A stretch of 64,000 nucleotides of DNA from Marasmius tenuissimus (Eukaryota > Basidiomycota > Agaricomycetes > Agaricales > Marasmiaceae): contig JAQOTA010000067.1 in assembly GCA_029532415.1 (NCBI GenBank), positions 372,001 through 436,000 on the forward strand. Direction: 5' to 3'. This document shows positions 45,655 to 56,541 of the stretch, in pieces. Below the pieces are notes generated by a model, which worked only from the letters and a program-made list of their open reading frames with translations, had not been told where the DNA came from and ran no database searches. A program made the position numbers and the translations under genes. Positions within the stretch are counted from its first letter, which is position 1. Every line of letters begins with the position of its first letter.

Positions 45655-45704
45655 GGGTTCAGTTTTCCCCCTTCTCGAGGTCCTGAACCCCTCCTTCGTT
45701 TCCC
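45655..45704 (-). promoter_or_regulatory. -1 programmed ribosomal frameshift signal, gag to pol
   Basis: The minus strand carries the canonical slippery heptamer G GGA AAC (45,704-45,698) in the gag reading phase. A 7-nt spacer follows, then a perfect 8-bp stem GGGTTCAG/CTGAACCC (45,690-45,683 with 45,662-45,655) around a 20-nt loop. A -1 slip moves the ribosome into the pol frame, whose upstream stop lies at 45,722-45,720. The site falls inside the only 60-nt window where a shift can work. Confidence 0.85.
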
Positions 45705-48700
45705 GACTCGTTGTCGTCCCTAGTGTCGTCATCTTCTTCGCCGTCGCCGTCGTAATTAACCTGATGAGCTTCATTGTTGGTATCGAACGCGTAAGTAAGT
45801 ACGTCAGAGTCTTGGGGTAAGTCTTCGAATGCAAACCCGACTCGTCCAGCTGCTTTTGCAGGCACGATGCTGTCGACTGGCGGATTAGGACAATCACGGC
45901 CGAAATGGCCGGGTTCTGCACATCTGAAACACAGCCCATTTGCCATTCTTCGTTCACGTTCCTGCTGGGTAATCCTCATAACTTGGGGTCGATTATCCGC
46001 AGGTCGATTATCCGGTGCTGGTGAATTGGTATAAGCAGCATTTCCTTGAGCTGGTGCCGGGTCACGTACCCTTCTACCCGTTCGGTAGCCTCTCGAGGGA
46101 CCCGCTTGTGACGTTGAAGCGTTGGCGTTAGCGGGGGGATTTGATGGGTTGGCATCGGTAGTATTGCTGTTGATGTTGTTGGCGTTAGTGTAGGTCCAGG
46201 TCGAACGGGTCCTGGTTTCAAGACCAATATCGGCGAAGGCTTGGCGTGCACCGTCGATTTCCAGTAGACGTTGTACAACATCTTGGTAGTCTTGCGGAAT
46301 ACCTCCAATATACGTGATACGGTTTCGGAGTTCTGCACGTATCTGGGCTACCAAACGCCATTTCAGCGCTGAATCGTTGTAGTCGGTAAGCAGCGACGTG
46401 TCCTCAAAACGTACCAAAAACTCTGCAAAAGTCTCACCAGCCTTCTGAATAACTTTATCGAGGGCCGCTTGGGCGTGTAGTTGTTCATCAAACACACCGA
46501 AAAGCCGGCGTAATTCCTCAACAAAAAGATTCCACCTATGTAATGCTGGGTTGTGGGTACCGTTATTAATCTCCCGCTCAGACCAATTCTGAAAAGTCCG
46601 AGACGCCGCTCCAGCTAAGTACGACGAGGCAAACTGTACTTTGTCCTGGTCTGTAACATAGATGTGAGGTTTCGCTACGAACATTCGGATACAATCACTT
46701 ACGAATCCCCTGAATTCCTCGCGCTTCGATCCATCAAACTCGCGAGGTTTCCTGATTTCCAGTTTGGATTCACGGTTGACAGCTTCTCGGTGAAGCCGTG
46801 CTGCATCGTCGTCATTCCGTGGCGGGGTTGTACGAATCGTAGGTCCTGGAGGACCGGGGGGGCCAGGTGGGCCAGGAGGACCTGGGGGACCAGGTGGGCC
46901 GGGGGGACCTCCAAAACCATGGTTGAAACCGTTATTATCACGGTTTGGGTCATCCCCGGGAGGTCCAAAAGGACCAGGAGGTTCAGGTGGGCCTGGTGGT
47001 CCTGGTGGTCCGCCAAAACTAGGTACTGGACGGCTTCCTCGATGTGAGGGTAGACCGTGAGTCGTTCCTGACGGTCCGGGTGGTCCTGGGGGGCCTGGGG
47101 GTTCACCATCTCGCGATGGTTCTTCAAATCGCCGGGGTCTCGGTGTTTCTCCGAGTCGACGAGCCGGTTGCGAGAGTCCCTCGCCATACCAGCTTGGTGT
47201 TCGCCCCAGACGTCCAGAAACGTCGCCCGTCCTGAACGGAGTCGACATAATAGGTCTTTCCGAGACAGTACTCGTGAAAGATTCTCTCTGCGGCACCAAA
47301 CCGTCAGAGCGTTGATCGTAGTGCGAGCTGACCGCATCCCACTGCTCACATCGTCCCAACTCATGATTACCTGCACATTTGTGAGTAGACGACCTTACGG
47401 AGGCATCTAAATCGTGACTCACGGCTCGATTTTGCGATCCTCGAGAATCGTTACTCGGGGAGGATGGGCCTTGTCCCTGTGGAGGCGGCGGTGGTGGAGG
47501 AGGGGGAGGCGCTGGTGCTGACATCGAACGATCAAAGACTCGATTTGTCGTCTCCTGTTCGTATTCTTGATGATGTTGGGCTTTGGTATATGATTGAGGA
47601 GGTGGGAGAGTATATTCGGGGCGCCGATCGTCTTGGTAGATCGGCCCAAACGGTTGCCGGCTTCTTGAAAATGCTGGGGGAAAACCCCGTCCACGGCCAC
47701 GTCCCCGACCTATCCAACCATTTTCCCTAAACCTCCAACTGAGATCCTCAATCCGAGAGGATGGTGGAGGAAGCGAACTCATACCTTCTCTCCACTTTCC
47801 CTTCTCTTCCCAACTCGCTTTTTTCTCTCTTTCTTCATTCCCTAACTCATTCTCCATGCTTGAATCTCGTTGTGAAAGACTCGAAGGAGTTGCTGAGGTT
47901 GGTGGCGGTTGTCCAGGGCTCGGCAGGTAGGCAGTTGATTGAACGGTGGTGGCGGTCTGAGAGAAAGAGGCGGAAGGTGGCTGTGTAGCCACGCGTTCGT
48001 TATTGAGCGCCGAAATTCTGGAGATTTCAGCGCTAGCGCCCTGAATCCTTTCAGGCGCTTGGGCTGGCACTTCAACCGGCATCTCTCTTTCCTTCCTACC
48101 TTCATCATCTCCCTCGTCATTGTTACCTCTACGTTCCTCAAGCTCCTCAATACTCTCAAATCGACTTGAAGATTTATCAGCATCGCGTTGGGAACGGATA
48201 GTTGGGCTGGAAATAGGAAATTGGGTAGTGGAAGAGGACCTATATGATGGTAAGTCTTCATTTCCATAATATTTTTCTGATGTTGTTTCTTCCTCGCCAT
48301 TCTCGTTCGAGAATGCGCGTATCGCTCTTCTATAGGGCGTCCTTGATGTAACCGGTCGCCGTGAGGAACTGGCGTCAACACCGATGTCAAGATGTGGAGG
48401 AAGGTCCCTTTCAAAGTGGACTGTTCTCGGGGGTCGAACTGACTCTCGAGAACCGATTGGATTCTGTTCTTCGAGGAACTCTCGTTGAGCAGGAGTTCTT
48501 GCGTCATGGAGAACGTCCTGACGTTGGTTCTCTTTGTCCGATTGCGACTTCGATTCGTTGGAGGACGTGTCAAAGTCGGAAACGTCGACTACAACGGGGA
48601 AGGTTCTAGGATTCGGGTCCGTCGCCGTTGACTGCCGGTTAGGGCTGGTGGTCTGCGGTACGGTATTCCTATCTTGGCTCTGATTCATGCGTTCTTGAGG

Positions 48701-50470
48701 AGGAGCTTGTCGTTGTTCGACGGTTGTCTCTCGCCTCGGACTCGCTGTACCCCTTGTCGTTGTTGGCGAGTCCGGGACCGGGTTTGGTGGTCTATCCGGT
48801 ACGTTTCCTTCGTGCATTTCAGTTATGTCCATTTCTAATACGTTACCTTCATCGTTTATAGGTTTCATTTCAGTCTGGGTCTCATTTTGAGACGTATCGT
48901 CCGCAGCCTTACCCTGGCGAGAGTCTTCGAGCTCTCGTCTCAACTTGTCTATAAATAATAGGTACGTTTCCTTTGAGATCTCACCTTTCAACATTCGCTT
49001 ATGCTCATGATCCACCTTATCTTCCCAGGTATCCGCACGCGTATCGATCAGAGTCGCGGATTCGGGCGGTCTCGAACTTTGAGAAGATCCTCTACGGTCA
49101 TTATCTTGAGGGTTCCGCTCAGTATCCTGTAGTGCCGCTTGTATTTCGGGTAATTGGGCCTGTGTCACCAAGAATGCCAGCTCAAGACGGTTTCGTGAAT
49201 CTTCATTGAGTATTTCGACGACCGATAACGGTAAGTCATCATCTACGTGATCCAGAAAAGATTGAAAGACTCTGATGTAGGCACTTGTCGGTTGTCTACG
49301 GCGAGTTGCTATGCCAAGACGTCGAGCTAACATCAAACTCCTTTCCTCCAGATCATCAAGTGCTTCTTGAAGACTTGCGTAATTTTGCGCATGCCTGGCT
49401 CGAGTACCTGGCAAAAAAGGTGAATTCATTGGTTGTTGGGTCGTTGTTGGTTGCTGACCCGTCATCCGTCCTGACCAAGGACTTCCAACAATAGACTCAT
49501 ATCGGGAACCGTAGGATCGTGGTTGTTGCTGCGTAGCCAGCCTTTCTGAAGTACGTAGATTGCTGTTTTCTTCAGCTATATCTAACGCAGCTGGCCTCCT
49601 TCTAGCTTGTATCGAATCCCTTAGACTGGTCGGACCAGATGATTCGGGTAGTTGGGATCGCCAGTCAGCGCTTCTCGGAGACCAAACCTGTCGCTCGGGT
49701 ATGTCCTCCAACTCTATCTCGGCGATTTCTTGCCTCAACGTTGGCGTTAGCGACGGATTTGGGACGTCAACGTACTCGTCTCTCGAGGGTCGATTACTAT
49801 CGACTCTCCTAATCTCGCTACGCAATGGACTTCGTTGATAGAGCTGTTGAGCTCTTGTCATAGGCGAAGCCGGTGGTGGACGTTGCGAGCGAGCTCGATA
49901 GCGTTCAAGCCGTTGTTGAGCGTAGTTTGGGTGTGGGGTTTCCGCTAAAGGTGAGTAAGTGGCTTCTTCAATTGTCAACGTCGGTGTTGCTAACCTCATT
50001 TGTCCTAAGGACTGGGTTATGGCTTGCATCGGAGACGGTCGTGGAGTCTGTTGCCTTTCTCGTCGAGGGCTAACAGTCGTTGGGGTCAAATTATCGGACC
50101 GTCTCGACGTTCGTCGACTTGCAGAGGTGGGGGTCGGGTTCTGGGAATCTGAAGGTTGCAGCATCGCCTCTACTTCGAGTGCTGATGCATCTTGAAGGTT
50201 ACTAGGTGAACTTCCTCCATTACCTTCTTCATCACTACCGTCTAACTTACGACCTGGCGTGTTGAATCCAGGGTGGTCAGAGGTAGAGGAGGCTGGGGAT
50301 CCCGAACGAAACGATCTGGGACTGGGTGTTCGTCTAGGCGTATTAGACCATCCAGTCGCAGGGTTTCGTACGTGGAATGGGGGTGATCGTGATCCTTCCG
50401 GGGAACGTTCTCCTGAGTTGGATCGTTCTTCACGGGTTTCGGTACGTGCTCTCTCAGTCTGAGTTGCCAT
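45659..50470 (-). CDS. gag: Gag, 1,603 aa, collagen-like and CCHC zinc knuckle
   Basis: One uninterrupted frame from an ATG only 28 bp inside the 5' LTR. The first about 1,100 residues are Ser/Arg/Pro/Glu-rich and look disordered. There is a polyproline run near 985-996, and Gly-Pro-Pro collagen-like blocks at about 1,121-1,133, 1,151-1,170 and 1,186-1,208. A retrotransposon capsid-like domain follows at about 1,260-1,390 ([30 protein letters not shown]), then a CCHC knuckle near 1,514 ([14 protein letters not shown]). The C-terminus is acidic. The capsid-knuckle part is of normal Gag size; the huge N-terminal extension is not. Gag should form the particle and package RNA. Ends with TGA just after the frameshift site. 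Confidence 0.9.
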   Translation of the reverse strand: MATQTERARTETREERSNSGERSPEGSRSPPFHVRNPATGWSNTPRRTPSPRSFRSGSPASSTSDHPGFNTPGRKLDGSDEEGNGGSSPSNLQDASALEVEAMLQPSDSQNPTPTSASRRTSRRSDNLTPTTVSPRRERQQTPRPSPMQAITQSLGQMRLATPTLTIEEATYSPLAETPHPNYAQQRLERYRARSQRPPPASPMTRAQQLYQRSPLRSEIRRVDSNRPSRDEYVDVPNPSLTPTLRQEIAEIELEDIPERQVWSPRSADWRSQLPESSGPTSLRDSIQARRRPAALDIAEENSNLRTSERLATQQQPRSYGSRYESIVGSPWSGRMTGQQPTTTQQPMNSPFLPGTRARHAQNYASLQEALDDLEERSLMLARRLGIATRRRQPTSAYIRVFQSFLDHVDDDLPLSVVEILNEDSRNRLELAFLVTQAQLPEIQAALQDTERNPQDNDRRGSSQSSRPPESATLIDTRADTWEDKVDHEHKRMLKGEISKETYLLFIDKLRRELEDSRQGKAADDTSQNETQTEMKPINDEGNVLEMDITEMHEGNVPDRPPNPVPDSPTTTRGTASPRRETTVEQRQAPPQERMNQSQDRNTVPQTTSPNRQSTATDPNPRTFPVVVDVSDFDTSSNESKSQSDKENQRQDVLHDARTPAQREFLEEQNPIGSRESVRPPRTVHFERDLPPHLDIGVDASSSRRPVTSRTPYRRAIRAFSNENGEEETTSEKYYGNEDLPSYRSSSTTQFPISSPTIRSQRDADKSSSRFESIEELEERRGNNDEGDDEGRKEREMPVEVPAQAPERIQGASAEISRISALNNERVATQPPSASFSQTATTVQSTAYLPSPGQPPPTSATPSSLSQRDSSMENELGNEEREKKASWEEKGKWREGMSSLPPPSSRIEDLSWRFRENGWIGRGRGRGRGFPPAFSRSRQPFGPIYQDDRRPEYTLPPPQSYTKAQHHQEYEQETTNRVFDRSMSAPAPPPPPPPPPPQGQGPSSPSNDSRGSQNRAVSHDLDASVRSSTHKCAGNHELGRCEQWDAVSSHYDQRSDGLVPQRESFTSTVSERPIMSTPFRTGDVSGRLGRTPSWYGEGLSQPARRLGETPRPRRFEEPSRDGEPPGPPGPPGPSGTTHGLPSHRGSRPVPSFGGPPGPPGPPEPPGPFGPPGDDPNRDNNGFNHGFGGPPGPPGPPGPPGPPGPPGPPGPTIRTTPPRNDDDAARLHREAVNRESKLEIRKPREFDGSKREEFRGFVSDCIRMFVAKPHIYVTDQDKVQFASSYLAGAASRTFQNWSEREINNGTHNPALHRWNLFVEELRRLFGVFDEQLHAQAALDKVIQKAGETFAEFLVRFEDTSLLTDYNDSALKWRLVAQIRAELRNRITYIGGIPQDYQDVVQRLLEIDGARQAFADIGLETRTRSTWTYTNANNINSNTTDANPSNPPANANASTSQAGPSRGYRTGRRVRDPAPAQGNAAYTNSPAPDNRPADNRPQVMRITQQERERRMANGLCFRCAEPGHFGRDCPNPPVDSIVPAKAAGRVGFAFEDLPQDSDVLTYAFDTNNEAHQVNYDGDGEEDDDTRDDNESGNEGGVQDLEKGEN

Positions 50471-50485
50471 GATGGAGTCAGTATT

Positions 50486-50497
50486 GACCTCTTTATT
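50486..50497 (-). promoter_or_regulatory. primer-binding site, self-priming (Tf1/sushi-like)
   Basis: One base inside the 5' LTR the minus strand reads AATAAAGAGGTC. This is not like a tRNA 3' end (no TGG start), but it is the exact 12-nt reverse complement of LTR sequence 50,786-50,775, which would be at the 5' end of the element RNA. In the Tf1/sushi group the RNA 5' end folds back on the PBS and is cleaved to prime reverse transcription. Confidence 0.75.
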
Positions 50498-50498
50498 A

Positions 50499-51227
50499 TG
50501 ACACGATCCGTTTACCTTTCGATAACTGACGTTTCACAGAGGACTGACCTGGCAAAATGGTTTCTCTAACTTAGAACACTCGGGGTTTGTTCTAGTTACT
50601 TGGTAAGTTCTCAATTGAGTCTTTCAGTCCACGTAGACGCTTATTGTACCACTATGGTCACTGTAAGTCGCACTTCGTTAGTTCTTAGGTCTCGCACAAG
50701 TCTTAGCAAGCAGCAATCGGTTAGATTCAGCAGAATCTCTACTAAAGCAGTCAGGGTTCGGATTGGTTAAGTCGAATAAAGAGGTCGAGTTGTACGAGAC
50801 CTCTCCTACACTATTTATACGGTATCTACTACTACTGTACTGCGTAAATACGTGAATTACATCGTACGATAATGAGATGCGCAGTAATTGCGCAGTCATT
50901 TTGACAAGCGCTGGGTCTGGGCGCTGGCGGGCGCTGATATTTGAATTGTGTGGCATAGCATTCCTTTGGGCGGTTATTTCGTTGAGCAGTGCTTGCGCAG
51001 TCCGGAAATATTGATGGGCGTCCGGTTGTTGTGGATTTCCGAGAAGAGATATCCGGGTTCGTGATATCTTGCCCTGCAGATTAGATAGTCGGTAAGTCAG
51101 GGTTATGGGTCTGATGAGAATTTGAATTGGGGTGGTTTGACGTGGGAATAGTCTCACACGCAGCTTAAGCCACGCGTGGCTGAGACTGTGGTACGTCCCT
51201 TGTTCGATAAAAATACCGATCGTGACA
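50499..51227 (-). repeat. 5' LTR (729 bp)
   Basis: Same ends as the left LTR. In the sense (minus) orientation it holds TATAAATAG and the presumed transcription start. Internally it repeats 'gcgctggcgggcgctg' motifs. Confidence 0.95.
50775..50819 (-). promoter_or_regulatory. LTR core promoter: TATA box and presumed RNA 5' end
   Basis: TATAAATAG begins at 50,819 on the minus strand, and GACCTCTTTATT begins 33 nt downstream at 50,786. A start at this distance from TATA would put exactly the PBS-complementary 12-mer at the RNA 5' end. Confidence 0.7.
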
Positions 51228-51232
51228 CTGCT
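51228..51232. repeat. target site duplication (right), CTGCT
   Basis: Exact match to 38,959-38,963. The following bases restore the second copy of the tandem TGCTCGAACC target. Confidence 0.9.
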
Positions 51233-53420
51233 CGAACCATCTTGCCGAATCTTCCGACTAACCGGGTTTCTGGTTGGTCGGCCTCTTGAAACATATTTTG
51301 GCCAACACTTACTAGTTAACCAGGTCTCGCCAGGGCTAAGAAGCATATGAACTATCGAATCTGTCTCGGGTCACTTGGCCATGGTTGTAACACCTGTAAG
51401 AATATACATCTGTAGCTCAACAAAATAACATGTCAGGCAAACATATGAACGGTGTCAGCGAACATCAACGTCTAAGGGTAGCGTAAAAGTCCTTACTTAC
51501 GAGGAGTGAAACAACGCAGCCTATAGGCAAAAAGGGAGCTCGGGTGAGTTTCCAATTGAACTACTGGGGTTGGAGGTATTGTGAGCGGTCGCAAAGTCAG
51601 GATACGGATGAGGGGTTGATTAAGGAGATAGCATCAAAGATAGCGCCAGATGAGCTCAGTTGTAACTTGTACGACGGCAGCTCAGCGGATTTGGAACAAT
51701 GAGGTTAGGGTTGAAATGACCAATGGTGTTGGCGCAGGTAAATAGAGGCATCGTTCAGCGGCGTGGCAGCTCAGAAGACCATTCCTTCGTTGCCCTGTGG
51801 CGTCGCCGGGTGTGCTTGAGCCGAAGATAGAGCTGCATCAAATAGCCGGAAGGAGCCTTCTGAGTTATTGACAGTATAAAAGAAATTAGGTATACGCACT
51901 TCTAACGACGGTAGAATTCGCCGAATCTTAGCTTATAGGTTTGATCAGGACGCTCCGAACTGCCTTCTATGTGGATGTATTGGGTATCATCCGTCCGAGT
52001 GCCTGCCTAATTTCCCCAACCGACAATACAGTATATGAGAGGCGACAGCCTCCTGACGGATGGGTTGGTTTGTGTAGATACTGATCGGCGCCCAGCGGAA
52101 TCTGAGCATGAAAAACGAATGTAGAGCATGAGGACGGGCACTGGGAATAGGGATGAGCAAAAGACTGCGGCTCACCGTTGTAGAAGAAAGATGGCTCAAA
52201 TGCGAGTCTTGTAGATTTGTTTCGATAGTTAGCACAAAGTCCTGATCAAGAAATGAAGCCACGAATTGGGGCCAACGGCTTGAAAGGATTAGACATTGAC
52301 CTTTACACTGTCTATCTTGCCAGGGCTCGTTATGGTAGAGGGAATACTTGTCCAGAGTGGCTTTAGGCTTGTTTCGTCGTTATCATGGAACTCTAACCAG
52401 ATAAGCGAACCTCGATCTAGAAGCAGGTATATGAAGAACAGACACAAACCTGTACACCGACGGGCCAGCATGAATCGCATGATCGCCACCGCTCTCAACG
52501 CGTGATTTTTGCCAAACCCATTACTCATCTTCATCTTCGTGGTTCCGCCAATTTAGACCGAGAAAGCCTGCAGATTGTGTGTTATTCTAGCTGCTCGTTT
52601 CGTGCCCGAGCACGATACATTGTAGTTCTTGAAGGCAGTCAAAATTGCTCGTAGCAAAGACGAGAGAACGAGTCCTTGATCCAGCCCTACGTTACACGTA
52701 TGAGAGCTTGGGGGCAATATATTGTCAGATTTTTTCGGTGGTGTTAAACATGGGTACGAACATGTTCTATCTACATTGTGCGCGTACCGGTGTATCGAGC
52801 ATACAGATAGGCCGCTTGTACTAGCCTATCAGAGATCGATATGAGGGCAGCAAATGTCTCAGAGGGTAATCGGCTACTGAGAGCATTCGCAGAGAGTGTA
52901 TGTTAAGCTGGGTCCAGACCGCCGAGCACGTCGTGGGTGGTGAGCAAAGCTGTTGGATGGGGTTACAGCAGGCGAGAATGGGCTTTGCGGTACCTTTCTC
53001 ACGTCCATAAACGCATGATGCCTTGCTTGGTCCCGTAATTGTGCTGCCTAATTAGGTGGAATTCTACATGACTGAACTCCACGACCCTCTCAGCTCTCGT
53101 CTCACCCCCTTCATTCAATTCTCCAACCTTTTCTAACTCGTTGTGCCCAACCGACTCGACATGCTCTGCCAAGCAAGACAAAAAACTACGAAGATAAGAT
53201 GACAATGTTGTCATGTCTCAATTGCTATACATGACGACGGACCCTAGTGTTCAACGCTCAAACTCAAGACAAGACCGCCGGTGGTTTCTTTCCGAGACGC
53301 GAATTGCGCATTGGGATACATCTTCTCTCAATCCATATAATCTACATCGCGGTCCGTAGAATAGGCAAGTAAACAATCCGTGTAACCCAGCGCATGTATA
53401 ACTCGGACCACCTACATACC
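51233..53420. other. right flank of the retrotransposon, no intact gene
   Basis: Frames at 51,987-52,262 and 52,289-52,534 (-) have no domain. The second starts with ATG but its only plausible intron is 33 bp. A decayed paralogue fragment lies at 52,999-53,214. Confidence 0.4.
52999..53214 (-). pseudogene. fragment related to the 30-31 kb gene
   Basis: About 70 nt at 53,060-53,135 align with 30,115-30,185 (blocks gactgaaytccacgacc, agctctcgtctcac, ccttcatt). On the minus strand they encode similar text (ELEKVGELNEGG compared with LEKMKEVRRELNEG). The upstream parts of the gene are missing here, so this is a 3'-end duplicate or relic. Confidence 0.45.
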
Positions 53421-55448
53421 CTATAATCCATGATTACAGCTGAACGATTCATTGGGAATGGAATACTGCAAAGGTTCAACCATCGGGAGCTCGAGGAGAA
53501 TCATGAAGATCCAAACATCAGCCTTCCGGTACCCAAAATGGTTTGGAAGAAGTGCAGCGACCAGAATGTTTGACTTGGTGACACTACTATCATCGCGCCA
53601 GTATTCAAGTAGAGCACTCTTCCACTTGGGTGCCACCGAATCGTCCGTTTTCGGGTCGGGATCGTCGAAAGTGAGTATATGGATGTCGTCGGCTGTGGGA
53701 CTGGAGGGCTTGTGTAGATGAACAAGGAGTACTGGGTTCTTTTCGCCATTCAAGATCAATTGAGCGGCGGTCGTACAGCCAGAGTGCTCCGACGACTGGC
53801 GAAGCGCAAGTATTTGTCTGTTGAGGTTATCAGTAACAGTCGTCAAATGAGTGCTTATGTGGTGATGTAACCACTTGAGGAAGAAGTCGGATTCTTGATG
53901 GGTCATGGACGGGCGTGCATCACCTAAAGAGTCAAGACAAGATATCAAAAGTCAGATCTAATGAAGCATACAAGTATGTGCCCCACACGCCATACGTACC
54001 GCTCAACGAGGCTAATTTACATATCCTGCGATGGTTTCCACTCGTCCAGTCCGACCTTCGGCAATCACGGGAACAGTACATGGTAAGCTGACAACCCATG
54101 CAGCGCAAATAACGTGGCCGGTCCAGTCCCTTCCCCGTAGGGTTCCCAGGGCACTAAAGCACAGTACGTCTGAGCCCCGTATATACGCCAATTCAAGGTA
54201 AGTTGAACTTACCCGGTTGTAATCGCACAATGGAGAGACTTGGTTCTTTAATACCTGCCGAAATTCGTGTATGGCTGAAGCCTTCTCCAGGGCCTGGTTC
54301 CATGACTCTCGCAGAAGTGGGAACGCGATGTCTGCTTCCAGGTACTGCGTAGCCGTTGAACGTGCCTTCCAGAACCGATGCAGGATTGCGGGGAAAACCA
54401 ATAGCATGGCGATTCGATCGACGATTTCGGCTGCAAGATAATGGAATCGTCTGACTAGAGGGGTTCTCTGATCGTCTGTTCGCATGAAACACGGGTGAGC
54501 CCTGAATAAAACGCGGATAAGCCCAGCATCCAAGGCCTCCGCCGCGAAGTATGGCTCTCGTATGAAACTGGAGATGTACGAGAGAATCTGGAAAGCGATG
54601 CCGTTTATGATTGCGTATTCATCGCTGTCCACCTCGGCCGTTTGGACTGGCTTCCTCTTACGGGTGACGACGGAGAGAAGGCTCACAAGAGCGGGAAGGG
54701 TTTTTCCAGGAGCGTACGAGCAGAGAGGACGCGACCCCTCCAATGCGGGGCAACACATGAAGGCTAGAAATTCACGGATATCCTGTAAAGTCATAGTGGG
54801 GATGTGTTTGAGTTGATGATAGACGTGGTACGCAAAGGCCAGACCGTCAGGGCTGGTAGCTTGGCTACGGCCTTGGGCCGGTTCTGAGCTTGGCGTATAC
54901 CATGAAGTGGATGGAGCTGATGCCGCTAGCTTGATCAAGAGGAGAGACCACAATCCGTAGGTCCAATGGTGATTCTCCAAGGTTTTGACCCATACTCGAA
55001 CAATAAGCTGGGGTAGGAACGGAGACAGGCGGTGTAGAAACACCAAGTCCGTGACTGCCCCCTCTGCACTCGAGAAATCCAGCAGTGACGGGAGGAGAAT
55101 CAGCACATGGTCGAGTGCTTCAACGCTCTCTGGTGACGTAACCGTGTCGTCCGATAAGACAAGGCCCTCAATTAGGAGCTTGATCCACCAGCTGAGTGAT
55201 CTCCACTGGTGTCGAACGTGCTTGATTGCGGAGGCGGCTTTGGAGCTCGAAGCACTGTAGGCCGATTGTAGGGCTGCAATAATGCGAATTGCAGTGATCA
55301 CACCTATATCAGGGACTGGAGAAATGCTTAAAGCAGGAGGGTGGCCTAGTCTTTTGAGTTCGTTTATAGCCATTTGGCTACTCCTGTAAATAGAGTTTGC
55401 ATCGGTAACTAAGCGGTGAAGGGACAGGGATGCTCGAGCGTCAACCAT
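53421..55448 (-). CDS. MYND-type zinc-finger protein, 630 aa
   Basis: Three exons, 55,448-54,213, 54,153-54,000 and 53,923-53,421, join in frame to 1,893 nt (ATG to TAG) with introns of 59 and 76 bp. The first 400 residues are helical, Leu-rich repeats of the ARM-like kind seen in this fungal family (LKHIPTMTLQDIREFLAF; LLEG-type helices). The intron at 54,154-54,212 must be removed to rebuild the MYND finger at about 408-455: LCDYNRC, then RCMGCQLTMYCSRDC and DWTSGNHRRIC. All Cys/His ligands are present. A C-terminal domain follows (DFFLKWLHHHISTHL; LILNGEKNPVLLVHL). MYND fingers bind proline-rich peptides in partner proteins. Many paralogues occur in agaricomycetes. Role unknown. Confidence 0.8.
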
Positions 55449-56541
55449 GATGACCTGTGAGCTGTTGCACGTCGCGTCAGAACGAAAACGTTCAGCATGT
55501 CTTCGAGTTACTTACCTCGAGCCTCGAGGGTACAAGCTTGCCTGAGCTCCTTAGCAATCCAACCAACATGCTCTTATACCAAGCTCGCATTTGTTTCATT
55601 TGTGGTCTTGCTTGAAAAAATGTCATACCCGGAAAGAAAGATGAGCTTGAATCGAATGGTCGAGAAAATAGGCGGTCGCTGGTGTGAATAACAAAGGGAA
55701 CCTGCGCACTGACATCTTGAATCATTGCCGTCACTACCGGAGGCCGGCATGTGCATATTCTAACGCAAATGCGTGAATGTGCCCCTTGTTATTGACAGCG
55801 GACGTAACGAGTGCTGACCGCTGAAAACCCAAACGAGAAAGTCCGAATTGGCCCCAGATCTGACGTCATTGCGTTAATGGATGTCCTCCGACCAAGGAGC
55901 AAAATTTTGAACGCAACGCTGAGTTTACCCTATGTTTGCTAGGATTCATAATTATTCTTTGCACACCTGAGTGGGAATTTCGCCGCACAGACTCTGACAA
56001 TGCGGATCCAAATCGGTCCTTTCCCCCTGGCAGTAGCGGTCACTGATCAACACCTCTCCTTCTTACTACTGCCATGATCCATGTTGTTTGACCCTGAACA
56101 TTCAACACATAGCAGCGCTGGTAATATCTCTCAAGATATTGGAATCCAGGCCTAGAGAACGATTTTTTGATCATCAGATAAAGGACTGGGCAATAAGTGT
56201 TCAATCCTAACCATCATTCACGGATCTTCAAACCAAGCTACATCCTTAGTAGGACAGTTTACTCACGCAAGTGATTTGATCCTTGGCTACGTTCAGCGAC
56301 ATGCACGACCGCGACGTCTGAGTTGGTCGAATGTCAACGTGGAGATTTGCACAATATCCGAATGAGAGATGATAATGGTAGTCGTTAGATACAACGCCAG
56401 CCTCATCTTCGGACTGGTTCCAAAGTGATACGGCCATCTTATGTCCAAATGGCTATGATAAAGTATTGATGAGAACCGAGATCGGCTGTTGAACTCGAGC
56501 TACCAAATACACGTTATACACATCTAGATGTAATACTTGAG
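55449..56541. other. intergenic, no gene recognised
   Basis: Short minus-strand frames (55,492-55,734; 56,246-56,437) without splice or domain support. Presumed promoter of the MYND gene at the left end. Confidence 0.45.

Larger units (their letters stand above)
38964..51227 (-). mobile_element. full-length chromodomain Ty3/Gypsy retrotransposon, self-priming type, with antisense cargo gene
   Basis: A 12,264-bp element on the minus strand: 5' LTR 50,499-51,227, primer-binding site, gag, pol in the -1 frame, an antisense spliced gene, polypurine tract and 3' LTR 38,964-39,693. Domain order protease-RT-RNase H-integrase places it in Ty3/Gypsy (Metaviridae-type), and the chromodomain places it in the chromoviruses. 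Both open frames are intact, LTRs differ by about six substitutions and one indel, and the target duplication is exact. The insertion is therefore recent and possibly still competent. It landed in a tandem 10-mer (TGCTCGAACC twice). Confidence 0.95.

Noticed and set aside
45581..45664. GGGGGAAAAC directly before the gag stop as the slippery site
   Set aside because: In the gag phase it does not fit X-XXY-YYZ. GGGAAAC at 45,704-45,698 fits exactly and has the spacer and stem.
45595..49500. Open frames on both strands across gag (for example 46,664-47,047 + and 46,699-47,376 -)
   Set aside because: They are shadows of the Gly-Pro-Pro and Arg/Ser-rich gag sequence. No independent start context or domain.
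54012..54200. Degenerate MYND reading in the unspliced 478-aa frame
   Set aside because: Removing the 59-nt intron gives a complete consensus MYND finger, so the degenerate reading is an artefact.
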